Part shown: positions 17,024 to 26,100 of the stretch, piece after piece | How the letters are laid out: each line of letters begins with the position of its first letter | Numbering within the stretch: position 1 is the first letter of the stretch | DNA from: an uncultured Clostridia bacterium | Lineage (GTDB): Bacteria; Bacillota; Clostridia; TANB77; CAG-508 | DNA: 42,683 nt | NCBI GenBank assembly: GCA_947631915.1 | Contig: CANRNC010000017.1 | Coordinates: forward strand, 1-42,683 | Direction: 5' to 3' | The notes under the pieces: generated by a model | The model's database searches: none | What the model was told of the DNA's origin: nothing | Seen by the model: the letters and a program-made list of their open reading frames with translations, nothing else | Made by a program: the position numbers and the translations under genes

Positions 17024-17269
17024 TTATTGTTCTAATTCGTTTTTTACTTCTGATATTTCTTGTGCTGTTGCTTGTTCTGATGGTTTGTAGTACCCCTTAT
17101 TCTGTGCTATTTTATATAATTCATATTGAAAGCTTTCACAATTATTTCTTATTTGTTGTATGGTATTTCTTAATTGCATATTATCAGTTTCTGTTATAAT
17201 GCCTTGATATGTTACCAATTCAGATTTAGTTGAATTTAAAATATCATTTACCATTGTTTTTTCATCCAT
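17024..17269 (-). CDS. CotF-like spore coat protein (81 aa)
   Basis: A small helical protein starting MDEKTMVNDILNSTKSELVTY, with a mid NCESFQYELYKIAQNKGYYKP segment, the pattern of the Coat F family (spore coat, helical hairpin ending in a Gly-Tyr-Tyr motif). AGGGAGG lies 8-9 bases before the ATG. It starts 15 bases after the preceding small coat gene. It likely acts in the coat of the forming spore; sequence evidence is moderate. Confidence 0.7.
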   Translation of the reverse strand: MDEKTMVNDILNSTKSELVTYQGIITETDNMQLRNTIQQIRNNCESFQYELYKIAQNKGYYKPSEQATAQEISEVKNELEQ

Positions 17270-17284
17270 CGCAAATTTCCTCCC

Positions 17285-17473
17285 TTAGTTATTTATAAAT
17301 GTCATTAATTTTTGTTTTGTATTTAGAGCATCCTGTGCGCTTTTCGTAAAAATCTGTTTAATTTGAGGGTCAACAGCCTGTGTTGCATATGTGTTAAGCT
17401 TTTGATAGTTTGTCTCATGTGTACCAATCAAATCTCTTAAATTCTGAAGTTCAATTTGACTTAAATTTGCCAT
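17285..17473 (-). CDS. Small CotF-type coat protein (62 aa)
   Basis: The open frame reaches 17536, but the extra 21 residues are basic spacer sequence overlapping the pcrA end. The ATG at 17473 (MANLSQIELQNLRDLIG) has an AAAGGGA site about 9 bases upstream. The helical protein with LIGTHETNYQKLNTYA and DPQIKQIFTKSAQ resembles the small partner normally found beside CotF-like genes in Clostridia. The pair probably acts together. It lies 55 bases after the pcrA stop and may share its transcript. Confidence 0.65.
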   Translation of the reverse strand: MANLSQIELQNLRDLIGTHETNYQKLNTYATQAVDPQIKQIFTKSAQDALNTKQKLMTFINN

Positions 17474-17528
17474 TTTTATCAATCCCTTTCTTCTTGTTTT
17501 CTGTCTATTATTTGCAATTTTATAGTTT

Positions 17529-19826
17529 TTATTCAAGAATCTCTAGTCCTGCATATTTAGCCATTAATCTTTTATGACCTACTTTATCAAATTGAATATC
17601 AACTTTATAATCGTCTCCTTCTTGTTCAATATAATTTATTTTCCCTTCACCGAACTTTTTATGGTATACTCTTGCTCCTGGTTTATATTTAGATATGTCT
17701 ATATTTAATTCAGATGCAGTCTTGTTTAAATTATTTAAAAAACTCTCTGCACTTCTGAATGAGAAATTCTGACCATTTGAATTTATTTTTACATTTGAAT
17801 TTGTTGCTACACTATAAGTTTTAACAGTATCTGTTCTTTTTCCATACTCCCAATCGTATTCTTTATAACTTGATTGATTTTCTTGATTTGATTCAAATAC
17901 ATCTTCATATCCTTCAAGCATTTCCTTTGGAACTTCTTTCATAAATCTTGATACTGCATTGCATGAAGTTGAACCAAATATCGTTCTAGTTTTAGAACAA
18001 GTTAAGAATAAATGCTCCTTTGCTCTAGTCATTCCCACATAACATAAACGTCTTTCTTCTTCAAGTCCAGTTTCTTCTTGTATTGATTTATATCCTGGAA
18101 AAATTCCTTCTTCCATTCCTACTAAAAATACTACTGGAAACTCTAACCCTTTTGCACTATGCAATGTCATTAAAGTTACTTTGTCTTGATTTTCATCCAC
18201 TTCATCTGCATCAGATGATAATGTTATTCCTTCCAAGAATTCTGCAAGAGTATTGTCGGCAGACTCTTTTTCAAATTCCATAGCAACAGTTAATAATTCG
18301 TCCAAATTTTCAATTCTTGACTGTGCTTCTATTGTATTTTCATTTTCTAAAGCTTTAGTATATCCTGTTATATTTAGAGTTAATTTAATAAGTTCTGAAA
18401 TAATTAATTCATCTTTTTTACTTATTAGACTTTCCATCTGTTCTATAAATTCTCTAGAGTTCAAATATACTCTATTTAATCCATATTCTTGTGCATTTTT
18501 TATTATTTCATACATTGACTTTCCTGTTTGCTCTGAAATTTCTTGAATTTTATCTAGACTTGTCTTTCCAATGCCTCTTTTAGGTTCATTTATTATCCTT
18601 TTTAAACTTATATTATCATTTTGATTATATATAAGCCTTAAATATGCTATCGCATCTTTAATTTCTTTTCTTTCGTAGAATTTAAGTCCTCCTATAATTT
18701 TATATGGTATACCTTCTCTGTTCAATATCTCCTCTATGCTACGTGATTGTGCATTCATTCTATATAGTACTGTGAAATCAGAATAATTATATTTATCTTG
18801 ATATTTTAAATGCTCAATTTGATTTACAACATATCTGGCTTCATCATATTCATTATCGGCTCTGTATCCTGTAACTAGTGTTCCTTCCTCATTTTCAGTC
18901 CATAACTCTTTTTTATATTTTGCTGGATTATTCTTTATAACAGCATTGGCAGCATTTAATATGCTTTTTGTACATCTATAATTTTGTTCTAGTTTTATAA
19001 TTTTAGTTCCTAAAAAATCCTTTTCAAAGTTAAGAATATTTGATATATCTGCACCCCTAAAAGAATATATTCCTTGATCATTGTCTCCAACAACAGTAAT
19101 ATTTCCATGTGTTGCTGCTAATAATGTTATTAAAGTGAATTGTGCTTTATTTGTATCTTGATATTCATCTACTAATATATATTTAAATTTATTTGCATAA
19201 TATTCTAATACTTCCGGCTCCTGCATGAGTATTTTTATAGTTAAATTTATAATGTCATCAAAATCTAATGCATTATTCTCTTTTAGTCTTTTTTGATATA
19301 ATTCATATACTTTTGCGATTGTTTCTTTTCTAAAGTCTCCAAAAGCTCTACTAGCATAATTTTCTGGTTCTAGCATCTCATTTTTTGCATTACTTATTTC
19401 ATACATTACACTTCTTTCAGTAAACAACTTATCATCAATATTTAATGATTTTAAACAGTCCTTAACTAAACTCTTTTGATCTGAAGTATCGAATATTATA
19501 AATGAAGTTTCATAACCTATTCTATCAATAAATTTTCTTAATATTCTTACACATATAGAATGAAAAGTTCCTATCCATATATCATTTGCCGTATTTTCTA
19601 CTAATTTTTCTGTTCTAATCTTCATCTCGTTTGCTGCTTTATTTGTAAAGGTTATAGCTAATATATTCCATGGTAAAACGTTTTTTTCTTTTATTAGATA
19701 TGCTATTTTATGTGTTAATACTTTCGTCTTGCCACTTCCTGCACCTGCAATTATCAAGCATGGGCCTTCTGTTGCAAGTACAGCTTCTTTTTGTTTATCA
19801 TTTAATTCATCTATTATCTCACTCAT
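17529..19826 (-). CDS. pcrA: ATP-dependent DNA helicase PcrA/UvrD
   Basis: Superfamily 1 3'-5' helicase of repair and plasmid replication. Walker A AGAGSGKT (27-34), TFTNKAA, VDEYQDTN, GDNDQGIYSFRGA, QNYRCT, TLMTLHSAKGLEFPVVFL and VGMTRAKEHLFL mark motifs I to VI. The C-terminus has the Tudor-like PGARVYHKKFGEGKI domain that binds RNA polymerase in PcrA. It is 765 residues from the ATG at 19826, which has AAAGGG 6 bases upstream (another ATG at 19841 lacks one). A good promoter lies upstream. Confidence 0.96.
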   Translation of the reverse strand: MSEIIDELNDKQKEAVLATEGPCLIIAGAGSGKTKVLTHKIAYLIKEKNVLPWNILAITFTNKAANEMKIRTEKLVENTANDIWIGTFHSICVRILRKFIDRIGYETSFIIFDTSDQKSLVKDCLKSLNIDDKLFTERSVMYEISNAKNEMLEPENYASRAFGDFRKETIAKVYELYQKRLKENNALDFDDIINLTIKILMQEPEVLEYYANKFKYILVDEYQDTNKAQFTLITLLAATHGNITVVGDNDQGIYSFRGADISNILNFEKDFLGTKIIKLEQNYRCTKSILNAANAVIKNNPAKYKKELWTENEEGTLVTGYRADNEYDEARYVVNQIEHLKYQDKYNYSDFTVLYRMNAQSRSIEEILNREGIPYKIIGGLKFYERKEIKDAIAYLRLIYNQNDNISLKRIINEPKRGIGKTSLDKIQEISEQTGKSMYEIIKNAQEYGLNRVYLNSREFIEQMESLISKKDELIISELIKLTLNITGYTKALENENTIEAQSRIENLDELLTVAMEFEKESADNTLAEFLEGITLSSDADEVDENQDKVTLMTLHSAKGLEFPVVFLVGMEEGIFPGYKSIQEETGLEEERRLCYVGMTRAKEHLFLTCSKTRTIFGSTSCNAVSRFMKEVPKEMLEGYEDVFESNQENQSSYKEYDWEYGKRTDTVKTYSVATNSNVKINSNGQNFSFRSAESFLNNLNKTASELNIDISKYKPGARVYHKKFGEGKINYIEQEGDDYKVDIQFDKVGHKRLMAKYAGLEILE

Positions 19827-19855
19827 ATTTTTCCCTTTCATAATTTTGTTATTTC

Positions 19856-19884
19856 AGTATATTTTATACCTCAAATTTTGTCAA
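19856..19884 (-). promoter_or_regulatory. Promoter of pcrA
   Basis: TTGACA (19884-19879) and TATACT (19861-19856) with a 17-base spacer on the minus strand, 30 bases before the ATG. Confidence 0.7.
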
Positions 19885-19896
19885 TACTTTATATAA

Positions 19897-19995
19897 AAAA
19901 CGAATCTTAAAATTGCTAAACTCTTGTAACTGCAAAGCATTTCTGATAATCTTCATACTTGTCTAGTGCATATTATCCTTCTTCCCATTATAAGA
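19897..19995. repeat. Dispersed intergenic element with AATTGCT, copy 2
   Basis: AAAACGAATCTTAAAATTGCTAA ... GTAACTGCAAAGCATTTC aligns along about 100 bases to 9546-9655, including the later TCTAGT segment. It has no open frame. It lies between the pcrA promoter and the terminator at 20015. Confidence 0.5.
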
Positions 19996-20014
19996 AAATT
20001 CCTAATACATACAA

Positions 20015-20052
20015 GTGAAAAAGAAAGCAATTATAATTGCTTTCTTTTTCAC
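20015..20052 (-). terminator. Perfect 38-bp inverted-repeat terminator
   Basis: Nineteen bases (GTGAAAAAGAAAGCAATTA) are directly followed by their exact reverse complement. It begins 15 bases past the minus-strand stop at 20067. T-rich on both strands, it could stop transcription either way. Confidence 0.8.
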
Positions 20053-20066
20053 TTTTGCAAACGAGC

Positions 20067-20402
20067 TTAAAAACTCCTATCCAATTCTACAGCTAAAACT
20101 TCTCTTGATGATACTTTGTTGAGTCCCTGCAATTTGAACTCTAAACTTTCTACATCTACTAGCTTATGGTAATCACTACCATCATCATCTAAATAATGAA
20201 TAGCTGCTGCCCCGTGCTTATCAGACCTAGGAATTTGAATTATATAATTGTTTTTTTGTGGGTCATACTCATAACCTAAATACAGTTTCAGAGTATTAAT
20301 CACATATTTGTGCAAAAACACACATTTACTTTCTCTCCGCTCGCTAATTCCTTTAAGTTCAGTTAATAGTTCATCACTGTTGCTTACTTTGGCAGTTGTC
20401 AC
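20067..20402 (-). CDS. Hypothetical protein, 111 aa
   Basis: I do not recognise this protein. It starts at a GTG with AGGAGG 8-9 bases upstream, has a perfect promoter 64 bases further on and a terminator after it, so it is very likely expressed alone. It has no signal or membrane segment. Features: a charged N-terminus (ELLTELKGISERRESKCVFLHKYV), a beta-prone middle (NYIIQIPRSDKHGAAAIHYLDDDG) and REVLAVELDRSF at the end. It is cytoplasmic by appearance. Confidence 0.75.
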   Translation of the reverse strand: MTTAKVSNSDELLTELKGISERRESKCVFLHKYVINTLKLYLGYEYDPQKNNYIIQIPRSDKHGAAAIHYLDDDGSDYHKLVDVESLEFKLQGLNKVSSREVLAVELDRSF

Positions 20403-20465
20403 TCTTTTTTCCTCCTTTAACTATTGTCTTTTTCTGAAAATGAGCATCGCCCATCTAATAAATAC

Positions 20466-20494
20466 ATTATATCACATTTTTTATAAATAAGCAA
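20466..20494 (-). promoter_or_regulatory. Promoter of the 111-aa gene
   Basis: TTGCTT (20494-20489), 17 bases, TATAAT (20471-20466), preceded by TGTGA: a near-consensus sigma-A promoter. Confidence 0.7.
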
Positions 20495-20536
20495 ACACTT
20501 TTTTTACATATCTGTAAATATATGGAAATTATATTT

Positions 20537-21598
20537 TTAATTATCTTCACCCTTTAGCTTTTCTGCTGTGTCTGCAGTAATTAGAGCATCTATCATTGCA
20601 TCTAAATTTCCATTTAAAAAGTCTTCCATTTGATAAATACTCATTCCTATTCTGTGGTCTGTTATTCTTCCTTGAGGATAGTTATAAGTTCTTATTTTCT
20701 CACTTCTATCTCCTGAACCAACTTGGTTTCTCCTTGTACTTGTTAATTCTTCATCTTGTTTTGCTTTTTCTATTTCATATAATCTTGATTTTAATAATCT
20801 CATTGCATATTCTCTGTTTTGAACTTGTGAACGTTCTGTTTGACATTCTGCAACCATACCAGTTGGAATGTGTATCAATCTAACTGCTGAAGATGTTTTA
20901 TTAATATGTTGTCCACCCGCTCCTGAAGCTCTAAATACTTCCATTTTTATATCTGCTGGATTAATTTCTATTTGAACATCTTCTACTACTGGAAGTACTG
21001 CTACTGTTGCTGCAGAAGTTTGTATTCTACCATTACTTTCTGTTTCTGGTACTCTTTGAACTCTATGTGCTCCACTTTCAAATTTCATTCTACTGTATAC
21101 ACCTTTTCCAGAAATCATGAATGTAATTTCCTTATATCCACCTAATTCAGTAGCATTTTCGTTTAATACTTCTAATTTCCAATGTTTTCTTTCTGCATAC
21201 ATTGAGTACATTCTAAACAATTCTCCTGCAAATAATGCTGCTTCTTCTCCACCTGTTCCTGCTCTAATTTCGCAAATTATATTTTTATCATCATCAGGAT
21301 CTTTTGGAATTAATAGGATTTTAATTTCTTCTTCAATTTGTGGTAATCTTTCCCTTGCAATTTTAATTTCTTCTTGAGCTAATTCTTTTAATTCCGGATC
21401 TGATAACATTTCTTCATTATCTTTTATACTTTTCTCTAATTTCTTATATTCTCTATATTTTTCAACTATTGGTGCTAAATCAGAATGTTCTTTCATCATC
21501 TTTTGCCATTCTTTGTTCTGCGCAATAACTGCTGGGTCACTTATTTTTTGTGTTAAATCATCATATCTTTTTTCAACATCTTCTAGTTTTTGAAACAT
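20537..21598 (-). CDS. prfA: Peptide chain release factor 1
   Basis: Reads UAA and UAG and triggers peptide release. The peptidyl-transferase motif [15 protein letters not shown] (~230) and the RF1-type recognition tripeptide P-E-T in [10 protein letters not shown] (~187; RF2 would have SPF) identify it. 353 residues is normal. AAGGAGAG lies 8 bases before the ATG. It starts 50 bases after murF and is likely co-transcribed. prmC, which often follows, is absent. Confidence 0.96.
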   Translation of the reverse strand: MFQKLEDVEKRYDDLTQKISDPAVIAQNKEWQKMMKEHSDLAPIVEKYREYKKLEKSIKDNEEMLSDPELKELAQEEIKIARERLPQIEEEIKILLIPKDPDDDKNIICEIRAGTGGEEAALFAGELFRMYSMYAERKHWKLEVLNENATELGGYKEITFMISGKGVYSRMKFESGAHRVQRVPETESNGRIQTSAATVAVLPVVEDVQIEINPADIKMEVFRASGAGGQHINKTSSAVRLIHIPTGMVAECQTERSQVQNREYAMRLLKSRLYEIEKAKQDEELTSTRRNQVGSGDRSEKIRTYNYPQGRITDHRIGMSIYQMEDFLNGNLDAMIDALITADTAEKLKGEDN

Positions 21599-21648
21599 AA
21601 ATAAAACTCTCCTTTTCTTTTAACTTTATTATTATACACGATTTTTAT

Positions 21649-23028
21649 TTATTTTTCAATACCTTTAACGATTTCGTCAAAATGCATTGCATTTGATGCT
21701 TTTACTAATACTATGTCCCCTTGTCTTAATTCTTTCTTTGCAATCTCTATTGCCTCCTCATTAGATTCGCATTCATGTATTATTATACTATTGGCTTCCT
21801 GTAATTCCATAACTTTATTTATAATGTTCTTGGATGCCTTACCAACAGTTATCAATACATCAATTTTGTTCTTTACTACTTCTTCTCCTACTTTTTCATG
21901 TAATGCTTTTTCATATTCTCCCACTCCTAACATATCACCTAAAATTGCAACTTTTCTTTTAGCTTCCACACTGTATAAATACTCTAAAGCTGCCTTTACA
22001 GAATCATAACTTGCATTATATGAATCATTTATAATAGTAGCTCCACTTTTACCTTTTATTACTTCCATTCTTCTTTTAGTTAATTCTACATTTTTTATTC
22101 CTTTAATGATCTTCTCTATTTCTATATCATTTTCCAAACCAACACATATTGCACATAGTGCATTATAAACAAAGTGCCTTCCTCCTATTGGAATCTCTAC
22201 TTCATATTCTCTAGAATTTACTTCCAATGTAAAGATACTTTTATTATCAAATGCTTTAATATCTTTTGCCATTACATCACTTTTATTCGTTATACCATAA
22301 GTAATTATTTTATGATTTGTTTTGTTTGTTTTTGCCCAATTATTTAATAATTCATCGTCATTGTTAATAGCTATTGGAGAATCCGTTTTTGTTCCTTCTA
22401 ATATTTCTAACTTTGCTTTTAAAATATTCTCTTTTGAGCCAAGATTATCTATATGAGAAGTTCCAATATTGCCAATTACACACATAGTCGGATGTGCAAT
22501 ATTTGTTAACACACTTATTTCACCAAAATGACTCATGCCCATCTCAACTACTAATGCTCCATGATCTTCCAACTGTAATATTGTCATTGGTAACCCTATA
22601 TGATTGTTCATATTTCCACTAGTTTTTAATACTTTATATTTTTGAGACATAATACTTGCTATAAGGTCTTTTGTAGTAGTCTTTCCAACACTTCCTGTTA
22701 CTGCAATTACAGGGATATTATAAAGACTTCTTTTATATTCAGCAAGCTGTTGTAAAGTTTTTATAGAATCTTCCACTTGTATTATTGTTTTTCCTTCATG
22801 TTTTTTCGCTTGTATTCCTGAAATTATACATATTTCGGCACCTTTTTCTATTGCTTCTTCATATAATTCATTTCCATCAAATCTATCTCCTTTAATTCCT
22901 ACATATGTATATCCTTTTTCTATAAATCTTGTGTCTTTCTTTATATTTTTACAAATTTTATTTTCATCTCCACAAATTAGTTTTCCATTACATATATTAA
23001 TGATGTCTTTAACCTTAATATCTTTCAT
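21649..23028 (-). CDS. murF: UDP-MurNAc-tripeptide-D-alanyl-D-alanine ligase
   Basis: Adds D-Ala-D-Ala to the UDP-MurNAc tripeptide, the last cytoplasmic step of the peptidoglycan precursor. The N-terminal domain is followed by the ATP site VTGSVGKTTTKDLI (~110), GNMNNHIGLPMT, VVEMGMSHFGEI, and the ligase C-terminal NDSYNASYDSVKAAL and GDMLGVGEYEKALH. 459 residues fit the family. An AAGGGA site precedes the ATG. It is first in a murF-prfA pair with its own promoter. Confidence 0.96.
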   Translation of the reverse strand: MKDIKVKDIINICNGKLICGDENKICKNIKKDTRFIEKGYTYVGIKGDRFDGNELYEEAIEKGAEICIISGIQAKKHEGKTIIQVEDSIKTLQQLAEYKRSLYNIPVIAVTGSVGKTTTKDLIASIMSQKYKVLKTSGNMNNHIGLPMTILQLEDHGALVVEMGMSHFGEISVLTNIAHPTMCVIGNIGTSHIDNLGSKENILKAKLEILEGTKTDSPIAINNDDELLNNWAKTNKTNHKIITYGITNKSDVMAKDIKAFDNKSIFTLEVNSREYEVEIPIGGRHFVYNALCAICVGLENDIEIEKIIKGIKNVELTKRRMEVIKGKSGATIINDSYNASYDSVKAALEYLYSVEAKRKVAILGDMLGVGEYEKALHEKVGEEVVKNKIDVLITVGKASKNIINKVMELQEANSIIIHECESNEEAIEIAKKELRQGDIVLVKASNAMHFDEIVKGIEK

Positions 23029-23054
23029 AATATCCCTTCTTTCATTATTAATAT

Positions 23055-23083
23055 ATTCTACAATATAAACAATTATAAATCAA
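23055..23083 (-). promoter_or_regulatory. Promoter of murF-prfA
   Basis: TTGATT (23083-23078), 17 bases, TAGAAT (23060-23055) on the minus strand, about 27 bases before the ATG. Confidence 0.6.
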
Positions 23084-23114
23084 TATATTTTTTACTTCAT
23101 TGGTATGGAAATAA

Positions 23115-23138
23115 GGGCACATGCAATGTGCCCCTACA
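23115..23138. repeat. Palindromic repeat abutting the stop of giant gene B
   Basis: GGGCACAT-GCA-ATGTGCCC plus CTACA; the stop codon of the minus-strand gene occupies 23142-23140, one base from the element. The element at 32274 holds the same place behind giant gene A. Confidence 0.85.
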
Positions 23139-23139
23139 G

Positions 23140-26100
23140 TTATTTATTTAGGAATTTTATGTTCTTTATGTATGGTTGTTTTCCAAACCCTTTTGTTATT
23201 ATTAGTATTACTGCTCCTGTTATTATTATTGTCATCATTAATGTTATGATTATTATACTTACTACTTCTCCTGTTTTTATGCTTATTACTATTGTTGCTT
23301 CTGATGTGTTATCTTCTTTATTTGTGTCTTCGTAGTTTGCTAGGTTTTCTCCTTCTACTAACTCTGCTTTGTTTGATTTTGGTCCTAGGTTTTCTTCACT
23401 GTTTTCCCAGATTAATGTTATTGTTAATTCTTTGCTTTCTCCTGCTCCTAGTTCTACTTCTGCTTCCAATGTTCCGTTTCCATTTTCTTTCCAGTAATCT
23501 GGCACTATTAATCCTTTATATCCTTCTGGTAATTTATCTACTACTTTTGCCGTTCCTTCTAGCTCTCCTTCATTTGTTACCTTTATCTTGTAATCTGCTA
23601 CTACACTTGTATTTTCTATCTCTGATGACTTTAATTCTATTTTTGCTAGTTTATTGTCTTTGATTTTTACTGCCTGTCCATTTAATGTTACTCCTGCTAA
23701 TGTTTTTTCTATTGAGAAATTAAATACTTGCTTTCTATAATAGTAGATTACTGTGTCTTCTCCTTTGTTTATTGTTCCTTTTGTATTTTCTGTACTTCTT
23801 ACATATACATAGTATGGTATTTCTTTTTGCTGTGTTTCGTATTCTTCTCCTACGTTCCCTGTTATTTCATAACCGTAACCACTACTTTCATCTATTGCAA
23901 TGTCTTTTTCTGTGTCTTGATCTACATATCTTACTGTTACTTTTCCAGTCTCTATTAAACCTTCTGGTTTACTATATAATTCTAATATCGGTATTATATC
24001 AGCTTCCATATATGCTCTTGCATTATTTCTTGTCCATTCTGTTGGTTTATAACTCATTTCCGGTGCTATTGATAACTCTATTCCTTCATTATTTAATGCT
24101 AATATACGTACTCTATTTCCTGCTAGTATACCTTCTGTTCCTCCTACTAATTTTCCACTCTTTACGTCTGCTGGCTCTCCTTTTACTGCTTGTGTTCCTT
24201 CTATTACTGGTGATTCTCTATTTGCATTTCCTTCTTGTCCTATTATTAATGTTCCATTGTTTTGTATTACTGTTCCATTTTGATTTTGTATTTTTGATAC
24301 TGTTGTTGAACTTCCTACTTCTACATTTTCATAGTCTATTATTCTTAATGTTCCATTATTTATTATTGCTGTTTCTGTATCTGTATATGTTATTTGATGT
24401 CCTTCTAATGCTATTGTTATATCTACTCCTTCTGGTATTTCTATTTGTTTATCTGTTTGGATATTTTCTCTTATATGTATTGTTCCTTCCCTATTTGTTG
24501 TATTTGATATAACTCCTATTGCTGTTTCTAATGAATTATAATATGTTCCTTGTGCTAATATTAAATAATAACCTTCTTCTATCGTTCTTAATTTCGCTGT
24601 TTTTGTTATGTCTGTATATTGTATTTCATATCCTTCAGGTATTGTTAATATCTCTGTACTTGTTGATATTGCACCAGAATTTCCTTTTATTATTCCATCA
24701 TAGAAATTGAATGTTCCTCCAGTATATACTCCATTTGCTTCTCCTGAAATACTTGGTGTTGTTACATCTACTTCGTTGTCCTCATTATTTCCTATTGTTA
24801 ATGTTCCATTATTATTGTAAATAGCTGTATCGTTTGTAGAGTTTATATTTCCTCTTATTATTTCTAAATTTCCTGAATCATTATATATTCCATAATTATC
24901 TTTTTTATTATTAATCTCTCCAGTTGCACTTATCGTTCCATATTTCATAATTATATTTCCATTTGATGAATTATATATTCCACAATTTCCTTCTATATTT
25001 ATATCATCATTATTTGCATTTTCTCTTTCGGTACCTAATGTTATTTGACATGCATCTTTACTATAGATTCCGTATCCATAATTATAATGTGCATCTGAAA
25101 ATGCAGATATATTTCCTCGCTCTATTGTAATATCTCCTTGTGCTTCGTTATAAATTCCGTATGAATAACCATCATAATACATATATGTAGGTATTGATAC
25201 ATATGAAGATATAGTTCCTCCTTTTAGTGTAATATCTCCTCCGCCTTGATTATTTATTCCATATGACTTACTAGATGATGTAGCATTTACAATGGAAGAT
25301 ATACTTGCTTCTTCTATAATTATTTCTCCTGTACCTACATTATAAATTCCATATGATTCAATTGATCCGTTTGAGGAGTTTATCTTTAAGTCTATATTTC
25401 CTCCTTCTATATTTATTTTTCCTGTATCTTCACTATAAATTCCATATTTTTTACTTGAGCCATAACCAGAATATTCTGAAGATATACATATGTTTCCCCC
25501 TAGTATTTTTGTTTCTCCTTTACTATATATACCATATATATCTGAATTTAAATCATTTTTTATATCTATTCCTACATTTGATATTTCTAGAATTCCTTCA
25601 TTTTGTATTCCCTTTTGGAATTTTCCATATATTTTTCCTGTCTCATTTTCTGTTTCATCTTTTAGTGTAAGTTCACCTTTATTTATTATTGCAGTTTCAC
25701 TAACTAATGATTTTATGTCATTTCCATTTAAATTTAATGTTATCTTTTTACCTTCTTCTACTGTTAGTGTTTCTTCTATTAAAGCATTCTTAACTAAAGT
25801 TATTGTTCCTTCTTCTTCACATGCTTCAATAGCTGTTCGTAAATCTTTATATAATATTTCTTCATCATTTCCTACATATGCTATTCCTTCTTGTTTCTCT
25901 AATTCAAATTGTTCTCCTTCTTCACCTTGTTTTACTAATATATAAGCCTCATTTTCTATTTCACTTATTGTTCCTTGTACTGGTTCTGTTTTTCCTGTTA
26001 TTAATCCTTCATAGTATTTTATAGTACCATAAATTCCGTATTCTTCTCCTGTAATATCTATTTTACTATTGTCTACTTGTCCGTCTTTTTCTCCTATAAC

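Noticed and set aside
23772-24512. Long plus-strand Leu/Phe-rich frames inside the giant genes (also 29581-30192, 32327-32821, 33428-33889, 26843-27541)
   Set aside because: All lie opposite long minus-strand frames with clear domains; composition simply mirrors Glu/Asn/Lys-rich codons.
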